The notes under the pieces: generated by a model | What the model saw: only the letters and a program-made list of their open reading frames with translations | What the model was told of the DNA's origin: nothing | The model's database searches: none | Assembly (NCBI GenBank): GCA_019429385.1 | Contig: JAHYIS010000025.1 | Coordinates: 1 to 41,918 of the forward strand | DNA from: ANME-2 cluster archaeon | Lineage (GTDB): Archaea > Halobacteriota > Methanosarcinia > Methanosarcinales > Methanocomedenaceae | Reading direction: 5' to 3' | Length of the DNA: 41,918 nucleotides | Shown here: positions 23,203 to 32,144 of the stretch, in pieces | Layout: every line of letters begins with the position of its first letter | Numbering within the stretch: position 1 is the stretch's first letter | Program-made: the position numbers and the translations under genes

Positions 23203-25797
23203 ATGCGATTTGATAGATTTACCATAAAGGCACAGGATGTATTTGCTGATGCACAGGACATCACGCAAAATAACAAACAGCAGCAGCTCGATGTGGAACA
23301 TCTCCTGCTGGCGCTTATAAACCAGAAGGAAGGGCTTACCCTCCAGATACTTCAACGGTTGGGCGCCAATGTACCCGGAATAATCTCTCGCCTGGATGAC
23401 GAAATTGGCAAGCTCCCAAAAGTAGCAGGTGCAGGCCAGCTTTATATGTCCCAGCGTGTCAATAATGTGGTTGATGCGGCCTTTGAAGAGATGAAAATGC
23501 TTAAGGATGAATACCTGAGCACCGAACATTTACTGCTGGCCATTGCTGACGAGAAAGGAGGGGTGTCGTCACGGATATTGAAAGAGAACGGTGCATCTAA
23601 GGATGATCTCTTCAATGCCCTCAGAGAAGTAAGAGGTTCATCCAGGGTTACGGACCAGACTCCGGAAGATAAATACCAGGCTCTGGAAAAATATGGCCGC
23701 GACCTCACTGAACAGGCAGCCCGCGGCAAGCTCGACCCTGTAATAGGGCGGGATAATGAGATACGCAGGGTAATACAGGTACTCTCGAGGCGGACAAAGA
23801 ACAACCCTGTACTCATAGGCGAGCCCGGTGTCGGAAAAACCGCTATTGCAGAAGGACTGGCCCTGCGTATATTTGGCGGGGATGTGCCTGAGACCATCAA
23901 GGACAAGAAAGTCGTAGCGCTTGACATGGGTGCCCTTGTTGCAGGTACCAAGTTCAGGGGTGAGTTCGAGGAGCGCCTGAAGGCAGTTATCAAAGAGGTA
24001 CAGGATTCAGAAGGCAAAGTAATTCTTTTTATCGATGAACTGCACACCCTGGTGGGGGCGGGAGCGTCCGAAGGGTCCATGGATGCATCAAATCTCCTGA
24101 AACCTGCACTGGCCAGGGGAGAACTGCGGGCCATTGGTGCTACTACCCTCAACGAGTACAGGAAGTACATCGAAAAGGATGCAGCACTTGAGCGCAGGTT
24201 CCAGCTTGTACTGGTTGATGAACCCACGGTGGATGAGACCATATCCATCCTGCGGGGGCTCATCGAGAAATATGAAGTGCATCACGGTGTCAGGATACAG
24301 GACTCTGCCCTTGTGGCGGCAGCCGTACTGTCCCACCGCTATATCACGGACCGGTTCTTGCCTGATAAAGCCATCGACCTTATCGATGAAGCTGCATCAA
24401 AGCTCAGGATAGAGATTGACAGCATGCCTGCGGAACTGGATGATGCCGAGCGCAAGATACGGCAGCTTGAGATCGAGCGCCAGGCAGTGAAGAAGGAAAA
24501 GGATGACTATTCAAAGGAACGCCTGGAGAAGATCGATAAGGAACTATCCGACCTGAAGGAGCAGAGCAGCCAGATGAAAGCCCACTGGCAGCTTGAAAAG
24601 GAAACCATCCAGACCATCAGGAAAATAAAAGGAGACATCGAGAAAACGCGGATGGATTCCGAGAAAGCAGAACATGAAGGCAACCTGGAGAGAGCGTCCG
24701 AACTCAGGTACGGCAAACTACCTGAACTGCAAAAGCGGCTTGAAAGTGAAAATTCTAAACTGATCGAGCTCCAGAAGGACCAGAAGATGCTCAAGGAAGA
24801 GGTGGATGAGGAGGACATAGCAGATGTGGTATCCAACTGGACCCATATCCCGGTGAGCAAGATGCTGGAAGGCGAGATGCAAAAACTGGTGCATATGGAA
24901 GAGCGCATCAGGCAGCGTTTGGTTGGACAGGAAGAGGCCGTTACCGCCGTGGCAAATGCAGTCCGAAGGGGCAGGGCCGGCATATCCGATACCAACCGGC
25001 CAACAGGTTCGTTCATGTTCCTGGGTCCCACTGGCGTAGGCAAGACAGAGCTGGGCCGGGCACTCGCAGAATTCCTGTTCGATGATGAGGGCGCCATGGT
25101 CAGGCTGGATATGAGCGAGTACATGGAAAAGCATACGGTGGCACGGCTCATCGGTGCGCCTCCCGGGTATATTGGGTATGAGGAAGGGGGGCAGCTTACT
25201 GAAGCTGTAAGGCGTCGGCCGTATTCGGTAATATTGCTGGATGAGATTGAAAAGGCTCATCCGGACGTGTTCAACCTGATGCTCCAGGTACTGGATGATG
25301 GCAGGCTCACGGATGGGCACGGGCGTACCGTGGATTTCAAGAACACGGTGATAATCATGACATCCAATATCGGTAGTCAATGGATAGTCGAACATGGCGA
25401 TGATGAAGTCGAGATGCAGAAACGGGTGATGGAGGCAGTACGGGCTCAATTCAGGCCCGAGTTCCTGAACCGGCTTGATGATGTTATCATTTTCCACCAG
25501 TTAAAGCTGCCCGAGATTATGAAGATCGTGGATATCCAGGTTAACCAACTGAGTAAACGCTTGAAAGAGAGGAAAATTAACATTGTGCTGAGCGAAAAAG
25601 CCAGGGATTATGTTGCCCGGACAGGATTTGACCCAATGTTCGGTGCCCGGCCACTGAAACGTACTATCCAGCATAAGATACTGGACCCACTGGCAATGAA
25701 GATATTGAACAGGGAGTTCGGTGAAGGAGACTCCATTGAAGTGGATGTGGATAATGGTGAGATCGTGTTCAAGAAACAGGAAAATAATGGGGATTAG
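23203..25797 (+). CDS. clpB: ATP-dependent disaggregase ClpB
   Basis: 864 residues, full ClpB architecture: Clp_N repeats (1-145), first AAA+ domain with Walker A GEPGVGKT (206-213), coiled-coil M domain (about 410-535; e.g. [29 protein letters not shown]), second AAA+ domain with GPTGVGKT (608-615) and the C-terminal D2-small domain. It threads aggregated proteins together with DnaK/DnaJ. No IGF/IGL ClpP-binding loop lies between TSNIGSQW and [11 protein letters not shown], so it should not dock ClpP. A perfect terminator hairpin follows, shared with convergent hsp20. Confidence 0.98.
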   Translation: MRFDRFTIKAQDVFADAQDITQNNKQQQLDVEHLLLALINQKEGLTLQILQRLGANVPGIISRLDDEIGKLPKVAGAGQLYMSQRVNNVVDAAFEEMKMLKDEYLSTEHLLLAIADEKGGVSSRILKENGASKDDLFNALREVRGSSRVTDQTPEDKYQALEKYGRDLTEQAARGKLDPVIGRDNEIRRVIQVLSRRTKNNPVLIGEPGVGKTAIAEGLALRIFGGDVPETIKDKKVVALDMGALVAGTKFRGEFEERLKAVIKEVQDSEGKVILFIDELHTLVGAGASEGSMDASNLLKPALARGELRAIGATTLNEYRKYIEKDAALERRFQLVLVDEPTVDETISILRGLIEKYEVHHGVRIQDSALVAAAVLSHRYITDRFLPDKAIDLIDEAASKLRIEIDSMPAELDDAERKIRQLEIERQAVKKEKDDYSKERLEKIDKELSDLKEQSSQMKAHWQLEKETIQTIRKIKGDIEKTRMDSEKAEHEGNLERASELRYGKLPELQKRLESENSKLIELQKDQKMLKEEVDEEDIADVVSNWTHIPVSKMLEGEMQKLVHMEERIRQRLVGQEEAVTAVANAVRRGRAGISDTNRPTGSFMFLGPTGVGKTELGRALAEFLFDDEGAMVRLDMSEYMEKHTVARLIGAPPGYIGYEEGGQLTEAVRRRPYSVILLDEIEKAHPDVFNLMLQVLDDGRLTDGHGRTVDFKNTVIIMTSNIGSQWIVEHGDDEVEMQKRVMEAVRAQFRPEFLNRLDDVIIFHQLKLPEIMKIVDIQVNQLSKRLKERKINIVLSEKARDYVARTGFDPMFGARPLKRTIQHKILDPLAMKILNREFGEGDSIEVDVDNGEIVFKKQENNGD

Positions 25798-25827
25798 ATA
25801 CTGTGGATAACATCCACAGTATCTTTT
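25797..25827. terminator. Bidirectional terminator between clpB and hsp20
   Basis: A perfect 12-bp stem, GATACTGTGGAT with ATCCACAGTATC, encloses a 3-nt loop (25797-25823) and is followed by TTTT. It sits between the convergent clpB and hsp20 genes and overlaps the last base of the clpB stop. Confidence 0.8.
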
Positions 25828-25833
25828 AAACGG

Positions 25834-26280
25834 TTACTCGATCGTAAGTGATTTTTTCTTTTTGACCTCTGACTTGGGCATCTTTATTTCAAGTACTCCG
25901 TCCTTATATGATGCTTTGGCATTATCGGGGTCGATAGTTGAGGGGAGCGTAACGGCGCGGTAGTATTTTCCGCTGTGTCTCTCCCGATAGATGTAACCTT
26001 CTTCTTCCTTTTTCTCTTCTTTCTTTGTCTCTGCCGATATCTCAAGTCTGTCAGAGGTCAGGTTGATGCTGATATCCTCTTTCTCAAGACCTGGTATTTC
26101 GGCGGTCGCTATCAGTTCCTTATCGCTATCGATTATATCTATGAATGGCTGCTTCGCTTGAGCTGGCAACATATATTCTCTCTCGCCAGATGTCAATAAC
26201 CTTCTGGAAGGTCTTCCCCATAAATCTTCATACATGCGGTTCATCATTTCTTCGAATCGTCTGAAATCATCTAATACCAT
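25834..26280 (-). CDS. Small heat shock protein Hsp20
   Basis: 148 residues, alpha-crystallin domain protein: AKQPFIDIIDSDKELIATAEIPGLEKEDISINLTSDRLEISA, then GKYYRAVTLPSTIDPDNAKASYKDGVLEIKMPK and a Lys-rich tail. The N-terminal part (MVLDDFRRFEEMMNRMYEDLWG) is typical of archaeal sHsp. It holds unfolding proteins for ClpB, its convergent neighbour. GGAGGTTATG lies before ATG, and a TATA-like ATTATATATTAA sits near 26312-26325. Confidence 0.96.
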   Translation of the reverse strand: MVLDDFRRFEEMMNRMYEDLWGRPSRRLLTSGEREYMLPAQAKQPFIDIIDSDKELIATAEIPGLEKEDISINLTSDRLEISAETKKEEKKEEEGYIYRERHSGKYYRAVTLPSTIDPDNAKASYKDGVLEIKMPKSEVKKKKSLTIE

Positions 26281-26496
26281 AACATAACCTCCAATTGTAA
26301 GTATTTGTCAAATTAATATATAATCTTTTTTGTGTAGTGCATATTTCATCTCAAGCTGGGGGGAATCTTATTCAATCTGGTAATCCATTCCAACCTTTAT
26401 GTACATTGATAGACCAGACCCAAACAATATCTAATTACAAAGGATAGTTTCTTAATGTAAAAACAAAAATAACATTATTAAGTACATAATTGATAT

Positions 26497-26543
26497 AAGG
26501 AGATATATTAATGAGGTAAATCCGAAAATTCCACCCGGAATTT
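26497..26543 (+). promoter_or_regulatory. clpP leader: two-codon ORF with strong SD, and a hairpin
   Basis: AAGGAG (26497-26502) precedes ATG-AGG-TAA (26511-26519), a minimal ORF of two codons. Directly after it AAATTCC (26526-26532) pairs with GGAATTT (26537-26543) around loop ACCC, 33 nt before the clpP start. Such a leader could modulate clpP translation; this is inference. The rest of the 295-nt gap (26281-26575) is AT-rich and holds promoters of the divergent hsp20 and clpP. Confidence 0.4.
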
Positions 26544-26575
26544 CACTGGATGAATGAAGAGTAGGGGGGAACAAG

Positions 26576-27178
26576 ATGGTTAAGACGATTTACGTATCCG
26601 AACAAACACCTCATGGCGAACATTTGGTAGACATTTATTCCCGCCTGCTGGATCACAATCTAATATTCCTCACAGGCGAGATAGATGATGAAATGGCTGA
26701 AAATGTTATCGCTCAGCTTCTGTACCTGGAATCACTGGATACTAAAGACGACATCCGCATGCTAATAAACAGTCCGGGGGGCCTGGTGACAGCTGGTTTA
26801 GCTATCTATGATGCCATGCAGTGCATCTCATGTACTATTTCAACTATCTGCATTGGACAGGCCGCTTCTATGGCTGCGGTCTTACTGGCTGCAGGAACTG
26901 TCGGCAAAAGGCTGGCATTTCCTGATGCACGGATGATGATACATCAACCCCTGGGCGGTGCGGAAGGGCAGGCTTCGGACGTGGAGATAAGGGCAAAGGA
27001 AATAGGCAGGGTCAAGAGGCACCTTAACCAGATAATGGTCAATCATACAGGCCAGTCCATGGAGGTCATTGAAAGGGATACGGACCGGGACTTCTTCTTA
27101 AACGCAGAAGAATCGGTAAAATATGGATTGATAGACAGGATCATGAAGCCAGGAGAAGGACTGGTCAACTGGAAATAA
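26576..27178 (+). CDS. clpP: ClpP-family serine protease
   Basis: 200 residues of bacterial-type ClpP. The triad is complete and falls at the same numbers as mature E. coli ClpP: Ser98 in GQAASMA, His123 in MMIHQPLGG, Asp172 in RDTDRDFF. The INSPGGLVTAGLAIYDAMQ stretch and the handle helix VEIRAKEIGRVKRHLNQIM are present. ClpP rings degrade proteins fed by ClpX/ClpA-type ATPases; none is in this window. ClpP is unusual in archaea, most of which rely on the proteasome, so this is probably a gene gained from bacteria. GGGGGGAAC lies just upstream of ATG. Confidence 0.94.
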   Translation: MVKTIYVSEQTPHGEHLVDIYSRLLDHNLIFLTGEIDDEMAENVIAQLLYLESLDTKDDIRMLINSPGGLVTAGLAIYDAMQCISCTISTICIGQAASMAAVLLAAGTVGKRLAFPDARMMIHQPLGGAEGQASDVEIRAKEIGRVKRHLNQIMVNHTGQSMEVIERDTDRDFFLNAEESVKYGLIDRIMKPGEGLVNWK

Positions 27179-27238
27179 CGGGATTATTGTTGACACTATT
27201 GTTTTTGTGTGTAATTCCAGCCTTTCCCTCAGCCATCA

Positions 27239-28111
27239 TTACCGTCTCTTACTCTTCCTGAACGCATTTTGCATTATTTCCTGACTGTACCCCGCTGGTA
27301 TTGAACCGGTGTCTGCGTAGACATATAATGCAGTATTGAATACCGCGTTGGCCACATTGAATACAAGCATTACCAGTATTATATATAATACAATTATCCC
27401 TACCATACCTAACATTGCATACATCCCCAGGCTTTGTGCAGCAAAAAATAATAGGATACCGCCAAATATTCCCAGTATGAGTAAAATGGCCTGGATGAAT
27501 CCTAATCCATAATACCTCACCAAACTCTCACCCCAGGTTTTCTTTAACGTTTCTACTGATTTCCTGATAGCATCTATAGGTTTAAGTTCATGATAAACCA
27601 TAGCAGGAACCACAAATATCGTGATAATACTCCACATAAGTCCCAGTAACATTGTAAGGATGCCCAATATGAATTGACCTGCAGGGCCTGCTTTTTCTGC
27701 CATGCTATCAATAATTCTTAAGATCAATCCCACCGTTGCAGAGATAAGACTCCAATAGAAGATCAGACCTATCTTGGATAGAGCAAATTTCAGACTTTCC
27801 ATGAACGTGGCATTTCCGCCCTCAAACCTTATTTTCACGGTATATACAACACAAACATTGAAAAAAGTGGCAATGAATGCCAACCCGAGATATGTCAAAA
27901 ATAGAACCGCATATTGCACAATACCATACGCTTCAGGTCCTACACCTTCTTCTATAAAAGAAGTGATTATTGAAGGGACCAGCATCGCTACCAGGAATAA
28001 AATTGAAAATAGACTTGCGAAAAAGGGAAATAATAACAACTCTTTATCTTTTTTGATCACATCAAAACTCATTTTTGTAATTTCCCAGCTTCTTGATAGC
28101 ACATCAAACAT
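27239..28111 (-). CDS. DUF6159-like multi-helix membrane protein
   Basis: About 290 residues from ATG 28111 (MFDVLSRSWEITKMSFDVIKKDKELLLFP), the start supported by GGTGAT upstream; ATG-like GTG 28123 is also in frame. Six or so hydrophobic helices follow, with VVPAMVYHELKPIDAIRKSVETLKKTWGESLVRYYGLG between helices and a polar C-terminus ending FRKSKRR. The layout matches archaeal DUF6159 proteins of unknown function. The promoter region carries a direct repeat. Confidence 0.8.
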   Translation of the reverse strand: MFDVLSRSWEITKMSFDVIKKDKELLLFPFFASLFSILFLVAMLVPSIITSFIEEGVGPEAYGIVQYAVLFLTYLGLAFIATFFNVCVVYTVKIRFEGGNATFMESLKFALSKIGLIFYWSLISATVGLILRIIDSMAEKAGPAGQFILGILTMLLGLMWSIITIFVVPAMVYHELKPIDAIRKSVETLKKTWGESLVRYYGLGFIQAILLILGIFGGILLFFAAQSLGMYAMLGMVGIIVLYIILVMLVFNVANAVFNTALYVYADTGSIPAGYSQEIMQNAFRKSKRR

Positions 28112-28149
28112 AATTATCACCAATTTTACAGATTTTATGGATAATCAAA

Positions 28150-28180
28150 TATATATCGTAAATATATTATATATCGTAAA
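28150..28180. promoter_or_regulatory. Direct repeat in the DUF6159 promoter region
   Basis: TATATATCGTAAA occurs at 28150-28162 and again, perfectly, at 28168-28180 (period 18 bp), 40-70 nt upstream of the DUF6159 start. AT-richness makes it a TATA-region candidate as well. It could bind a regulator on one face of the helix. Confidence 0.4.
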
Positions 28181-28262
28181 ATTAAAATCAATATTATTTA
28201 AAGTTTTTCCAACAGAACTTGGGAGAACAATAATTTTCGCTGCCGACAGTCCAATGGGTCCA

Positions 28263-29774
28263 TTACAATTCGTGTGACTTGTCAGCAGGCATCGGCAACC
28301 TATTCTGGAGTACAATATAAAACTCGCACAGACTATCCCCCTGACCAATCGTCTGCTTTGGCCGGATAGCAGCTTCACCTTTAAAAACATAATTAACCGC
28401 CCCCTTTAACAAACCATGGGTAAGATTACATAAATGTTTATTGAACTTCCCCTGCCGGTGCACGATCTGGCAGCTGCTGACCACATAGTGCATCACATTA
28501 GGGTCTATCAACTCAAGCATTGACTCCCTGCCAAGTTTCCTGTCAATGTTAGAAAACGCTTCCTTGAAAGATTCCATATCCCAGTCCAAGATATTGAACT
28601 GCCTGCCATATTCCTTTAATATCTGTTCCCCCATCCGAACCCCCAGTATTTCCACAGTAGAATAAATTTCGGTCTTATCCGTGATGCCATCAAGTAACAT
28701 CAAAAACGTAAGCAACTCGTGATTAAATCCGCCTTTGGCCTTGAGCAGGTTATTCACCAGTTCTGTTATCCGGCCTTCTATCTCGGTTTTATGCTGCAGG
28801 ATTATGATGCTCGAAACATGGATTGCTTCAAAGTGATAACCATTCAACTCTAAAATAGTAAGTATCGTACCGGTTATGTTCTCAATGGCTTCTGGAGCCG
28901 TATATGAATGGAATATCCGCAATATGTCCCTGTCCACCTCTATCTTGTCCACTATCCGTGATGTTTCAAAAATAGATCTTATCAATGGCAATAGTCGCTG
29001 GAGATTTATATTACTGCATGGAAGTCCGGTGTACACAGAAAAAATATTGCTGTTGACTTCCACTCTTGCTGATAACAGGCGTTCATAATCCTTCCGGTGT
29101 ATGGTCACCATATGATAATTAGTATTTATATGAGCCGCAATAAGCGAATTCCAAAAATCAGTGGAGTGTGCAACCTCCTTTAAAGACCGGTCCATGAAAC
29201 CAAGATATTTTACGCAGTCCTCATAAGCATGATCCTCAGAACTCCTGCTGGCAACATCAATATTGGTCAAAGAATAGGTATTGGAGATGCTTTCGATACC
29301 GATAAAATGTTTCACCAGATCTAAACAGATTATTTTTGAGATAAGTTCCCGCTGATTCTCGCTACCGCCTGATAGAGTGTATGTCGTCGGGGGCTTGAAT
29401 ATAACCTTAGTCTTCCATCCAAGCCTGATGCACAGGTCATTGACCTGCCCGGCAAGCCAGATATGATCCGTATCATCCCCCGGTTCAATAAGACTGGCCA
29501 TCACCTCCTTGGCCGGTAGCACACCATGGCTGGTCTCAAGCAGCCACTGCCACAACAACTGGTCTACTAAAACCCGCTGGTTTTCTATCTTCTCAACAGA
29601 CAACGAATCACGTATGGTATTCTCAAGGCTGCCGTGATTTTTTATCATCAGGTCTGTAAAGTCTATTATCTCCCTGATGCATGCACTGATATTACCCCCG
29701 TGTTTCTCAAGGAGGGGAGAGATGATATCAAGATGCTTTTTCTCCAGCGTGATATTTCTTCGTTCCATTCCCAT
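28263..29774 (-). CDS. Ribbon-helix-helix protein with a possible V4R-like C-terminal domain
   Basis: About 503 residues from ATG 29774 (MGMERRNITLEKKHLDII), chosen because GGAG lies 7 nt upstream. Residues 1-40 read as a CopG/RHH DNA-binding unit (ERRNITLEKKHLDIISPLLEKHGGNISACIREIIDF). The long helical middle is not recognised. The end (LTHGLLKGAVNYVFKGEAAIRPKQTIGQGDSLCEFYIVL) recalls V4R sensor domains, with the Cys near the end; this part is a weak match. It is divergent from an unknown gene across a region with a palindrome, which it may control. Confidence 0.65.
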   Translation of the reverse strand: MGMERRNITLEKKHLDIISPLLEKHGGNISACIREIIDFTDLMIKNHGSLENTIRDSLSVEKIENQRVLVDQLLWQWLLETSHGVLPAKEVMASLIEPGDDTDHIWLAGQVNDLCIRLGWKTKVIFKPPTTYTLSGGSENQRELISKIICLDLVKHFIGIESISNTYSLTNIDVASRSSEDHAYEDCVKYLGFMDRSLKEVAHSTDFWNSLIAAHINTNYHMVTIHRKDYERLLSARVEVNSNIFSVYTGLPCSNINLQRLLPLIRSIFETSRIVDKIEVDRDILRIFHSYTAPEAIENITGTILTILELNGYHFEAIHVSSIIILQHKTEIEGRITELVNNLLKAKGGFNHELLTFLMLLDGITDKTEIYSTVEILGVRMGEQILKEYGRQFNILDWDMESFKEAFSNIDRKLGRESMLELIDPNVMHYVVSSCQIVHRQGKFNKHLCNLTHGLLKGAVNYVFKGEAAIRPKQTIGQGDSLCEFYIVLQNRLPMPADKSHEL

Positions 29775-29821
29775 GTAATAACTCCGAAGCATCAATTAAA
29801 TAGATATCGATGCCATGATAA

Positions 29822-29837
29822 TAAACATGAATGTTTA
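29822..29837. promoter_or_regulatory. 16-bp palindrome between divergent genes
   Basis: TAAACAT-GA-ATGTTTA is a perfect inverted repeat in the divergent region between the RHH protein gene (start 29774) and the gene at 29885. RHH proteins bind palindromes of this size, so it is a candidate operator for both. Confidence 0.5.
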
Positions 29838-29884
29838 CTATAGTATATTATGATGATACGTGCTATGAAATCAAAGGGATTAAT

Positions 29885-30838
29885 ATGAGTGAAATCAGTG
29901 TTAGTAGTGTGGCAATGTCAAACAGTACAAATGATCAGAACAATGCACCGGTAGAATCATCAGGACTGGTAGACCTGAGTTCAGACAATGCACCGGATTA
30001 CCTGAGCGGAAACGTCCGGCGGGTAGAAGCTGAAAAAACCCGCCAGGAAAAGAAAAAGCAACAATTAGAAGAAGAAGATAGATTTTACAGTGACCTTATA
30101 AACAATATCCTGATACCGAAAGGGTTAGTTACCGAAAAAGAGAGAAATTTCATCCTGATAAAAGATAATACAGCCAGGTCAAAGCATTTCTGGGAAATAT
30201 GGATCAAGCAATATGGGCTTTACACCAAACTTCATGAAAGTAAAATTCTGCGATCATATGAACAGAATGAATTCCATGAGCAACTTTCAATCTCGCTGAA
30301 AGGAAAAATGGGTTCGCTCCCTGATGACATTTTTAATACAGACTATTACCTGGAAAAGATAGCCCGATTCACAGCCGATTTCCAGACCGAATGGAAAACC
30401 CCGCACTTTTTTATGAGAAAGAACGCTGCCGGAGCCACCATCCTGGAAGAAGAAAGCAATACCCAGCGAAACCAGGACGCTGAACTCATCGTTCACCAGA
30501 TATGGGACCTGATGGATGAACTTGTAACGGTCAGTGAAACCATAATTGATTACTATAATGCAGTCAAAAGTGAACTATCAGATAGGGCCACTACTCCGTT
30601 AGACACCGGTCAGATATACACACATATCTTTATCACTCCAAGAGTGGCCGTAGAGTTTGAACAAAAGAGATTCCAGTTCCTGAAAGACTATGCCAGGGTG
30701 TTGTTTGCGGTAAAAGGTAACTGGGAAAAGCGTCTGGACAGGACATACGACGGCTTTACCAGCTTAACTGATGTGGAAAATACTATCGACAACTTCCTGG
30801 AAAAAAGATTGGCTCTGGTTGAATCGATGTTCGACTGA
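29885..30838 (+). CDS. Unknown soluble protein divergent from the RHH regulator
   Basis: About 317 residues from ATG 29885 (MSEISVSSVAMSNSTNDQ), preferred to an upstream ATG at 29831 that overlaps the palindrome. A Ser/Asn-rich N-terminus is followed by a charged coiled-coil stretch (EAEKTRQEKKKQQLEEEDRFY) and a helical body with HFWEIWIKQYGLYTKLHESK and VEFEQKRFQFLKDYARVLFAVKG. No known domain or signal. Probably regulated by the neighbouring RHH protein. Confidence 0.68.
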   Translation: MSEISVSSVAMSNSTNDQNNAPVESSGLVDLSSDNAPDYLSGNVRRVEAEKTRQEKKKQQLEEEDRFYSDLINNILIPKGLVTEKERNFILIKDNTARSKHFWEIWIKQYGLYTKLHESKILRSYEQNEFHEQLSISLKGKMGSLPDDIFNTDYYLEKIARFTADFQTEWKTPHFFMRKNAAGATILEEESNTQRNQDAELIVHQIWDLMDELVTVSETIIDYYNAVKSELSDRATTPLDTGQIYTHIFITPRVAVEFEQKRFQFLKDYARVLFAVKGNWEKRLDRTYDGFTSLTDVENTIDNFLEKRLALVESMFD

Positions 30839-30870
30839 AAGTCAGGCGCATTTTTAGGGTTTTGTCCGGG

Positions 30871-31005
30871 TTATTGCAGGTCATCGGGGATAAATAATCC
30901 GCATGCGTGTTCGTACGGGTCTATCCAGTAATGTATCTCGCACATGTCTTCAGCAGGATCGTACCTGAAGCATTCCAGACACCGGTAATCTTCTTTGTCA
31001 CTCAT
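30871..31005 (-). CDS. 44-residue Cys-rich protein
   Basis: From ATG 31003-31005 a 45-codon frame (with stop) reads MSDKEDYRCLECFRYDP, then AEDMCEIHYWIDPYEHACG and LFIPDDLQ. Cys at 9, 12, 22 and 35 (CxxC-x9-C-x12-C) suggest a metal or Fe-S site. AGGTGAT lies 5 nt before ATG. Small proteins of this type are common and mostly undescribed. It is convergent with the gene ending at 30838. Confidence 0.6.
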   Translation of the reverse strand: MSDKEDYRCLECFRYDPAEDMCEIHYWIDPYEHACGLFIPDDLQ

Positions 31006-31095
31006 GATTTATCACCTATGCAGGAATTATAATGATTGATACTTATAGTATATCAATTTTTCGAAATATCATTATTGCATCCTATCTTCCAGCCT

Positions 31096-31398
31096 TTAAA
31101 ACGGTATGCGCCTATGATACCCGCATTCCAAACAAGTAGTAACGACCCTGGCGTCCTTCACCCTTACCCTGCAACTCGCGCCAGGGACCAGATAGGCACC
31201 GCATCCCTTGCATATCCTGCGTTTCAGGTGGGATGGCATCCTGACCCTGTGCCGCATGCCAATCCTGCGAGCCAGAAACACATATCGTCTACTGAGATCA
31301 GGGTCATCACCAAAAGACTCATCTGCCAGGTCGAACAGTCGTACCATTCTTTGGGCAGCCATATCCCTTATCCATACTTTCTTGTCTTTGCGCCGCAT
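31096..31398 (-). CDS. rnp4: RNase P protein component 4 (Rpp21)
   Basis: 100 residues with the Rpp21/Rnp4 signature: RRYVFLARRIGMRHRVRMPSHLKRRICKGCGAYLVPGASCRVRVKDARVVTTCLECG, containing a four-Cys zinc ribbon (CKGC...C...CLEC). It joins Rnp1-3 and the RNA to process pre-tRNA 5' ends. It stands alone ahead of the ABC-exporter block. Confidence 0.95.
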   Translation of the reverse strand: MRRKDKKVWIRDMAAQRMVRLFDLADESFGDDPDLSRRYVFLARRIGMRHRVRMPSHLKRRICKGCGAYLVPGASCRVRVKDARVVTTCLECGYHRRIPF

Positions 31399-31448
31399 CT
31401 GACACTCAATTATATACAGACCTGATAAAAACTTGGGTGAATTGCCTT

Positions 31449-32144
31449 TTATGCAGGATTTTTAGAGTTTCCTGCAATACGACCATCCACGAGCCTGATG
31501 ATACGGTCGGTCTTCTCAGCCATGCGCTCGTCATGGGTCACCAGTATGAAGGTCTGGTTGTGCTCGCGGTTGAGCTTTCGCAGGAGTTCATAGATGCTCT
31601 CGCTGGCTTTTGAATCAAGATTGCCTGTAGGCTCGTCACCAATAACGATACTGGGATTGTTCACCAGCGCCCGCGCAATTGCGACCCGCTGGTTCTGGCC
31701 CCCTGACAGCTGGTTAGGCCTGTGGTCCATCCTGTCACCAAGCCCTACTTCATGAAGCATCTTGCTGGCGACCTCCCGGGCCTTGGAAGATCTAACTCCA
31801 CTGATCAACAACGGCATCATCGCATTCTCAAGAGCATTGAAATCGGGCAGAAGGTGATGATACTGGAATATGAAACCCAATTGCTTATTCCTGGTCATTG
31901 AGCGCTGTTTATCAGACATTTTCGTGACATCGACCCCGTCCAGCAGGATAGTGCCGCTGGTAGGTGTATCAAGAATACCGATCTGGTTGAGCAGGGTACT
32001 TTTACCTGAACCGGAAGGACCGACAATAGCCAGGAACTCACCCCTTTCAATATTGAGGTCCACGCCGTCAATGGCCTTTATCTCCACACCATCACCGAAT
32101 ATCTTGGTCAGGTTCTTTATCTGGATTATATACTTATCAGACAC
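31449..32144 (-). CDS. ABC transporter ATPase (LolD/MacB type)
   Basis: 231 residues: Walker A GPSGSGKS (42-49), signature LSGGQNQR (146-153), Walker [13 protein letters not shown] (167-178) and the H-loop LVTHDERMA. This is the LolCDE/FtsEX/MacB class of ATPase that powers mechanotransmission exporters. It overlaps the permease upstream by 8 nt and is last in a four-gene operon. Confidence 0.96.
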   Translation of the reverse strand: MSDKYIIQIKNLTKIFGDGVEIKAIDGVDLNIERGEFLAIVGPSGSGKSTLLNQIGILDTPTSGTILLDGVDVTKMSDKQRSMTRNKQLGFIFQYHHLLPDFNALENAMMPLLISGVRSSKAREVASKMLHEVGLGDRMDHRPNQLSGGQNQRVAIARALVNNPSIVIGDEPTGNLDSKASESIYELLRKLNREHNQTFILVTHDERMAEKTDRIIRLVDGRIAGNSKNPA

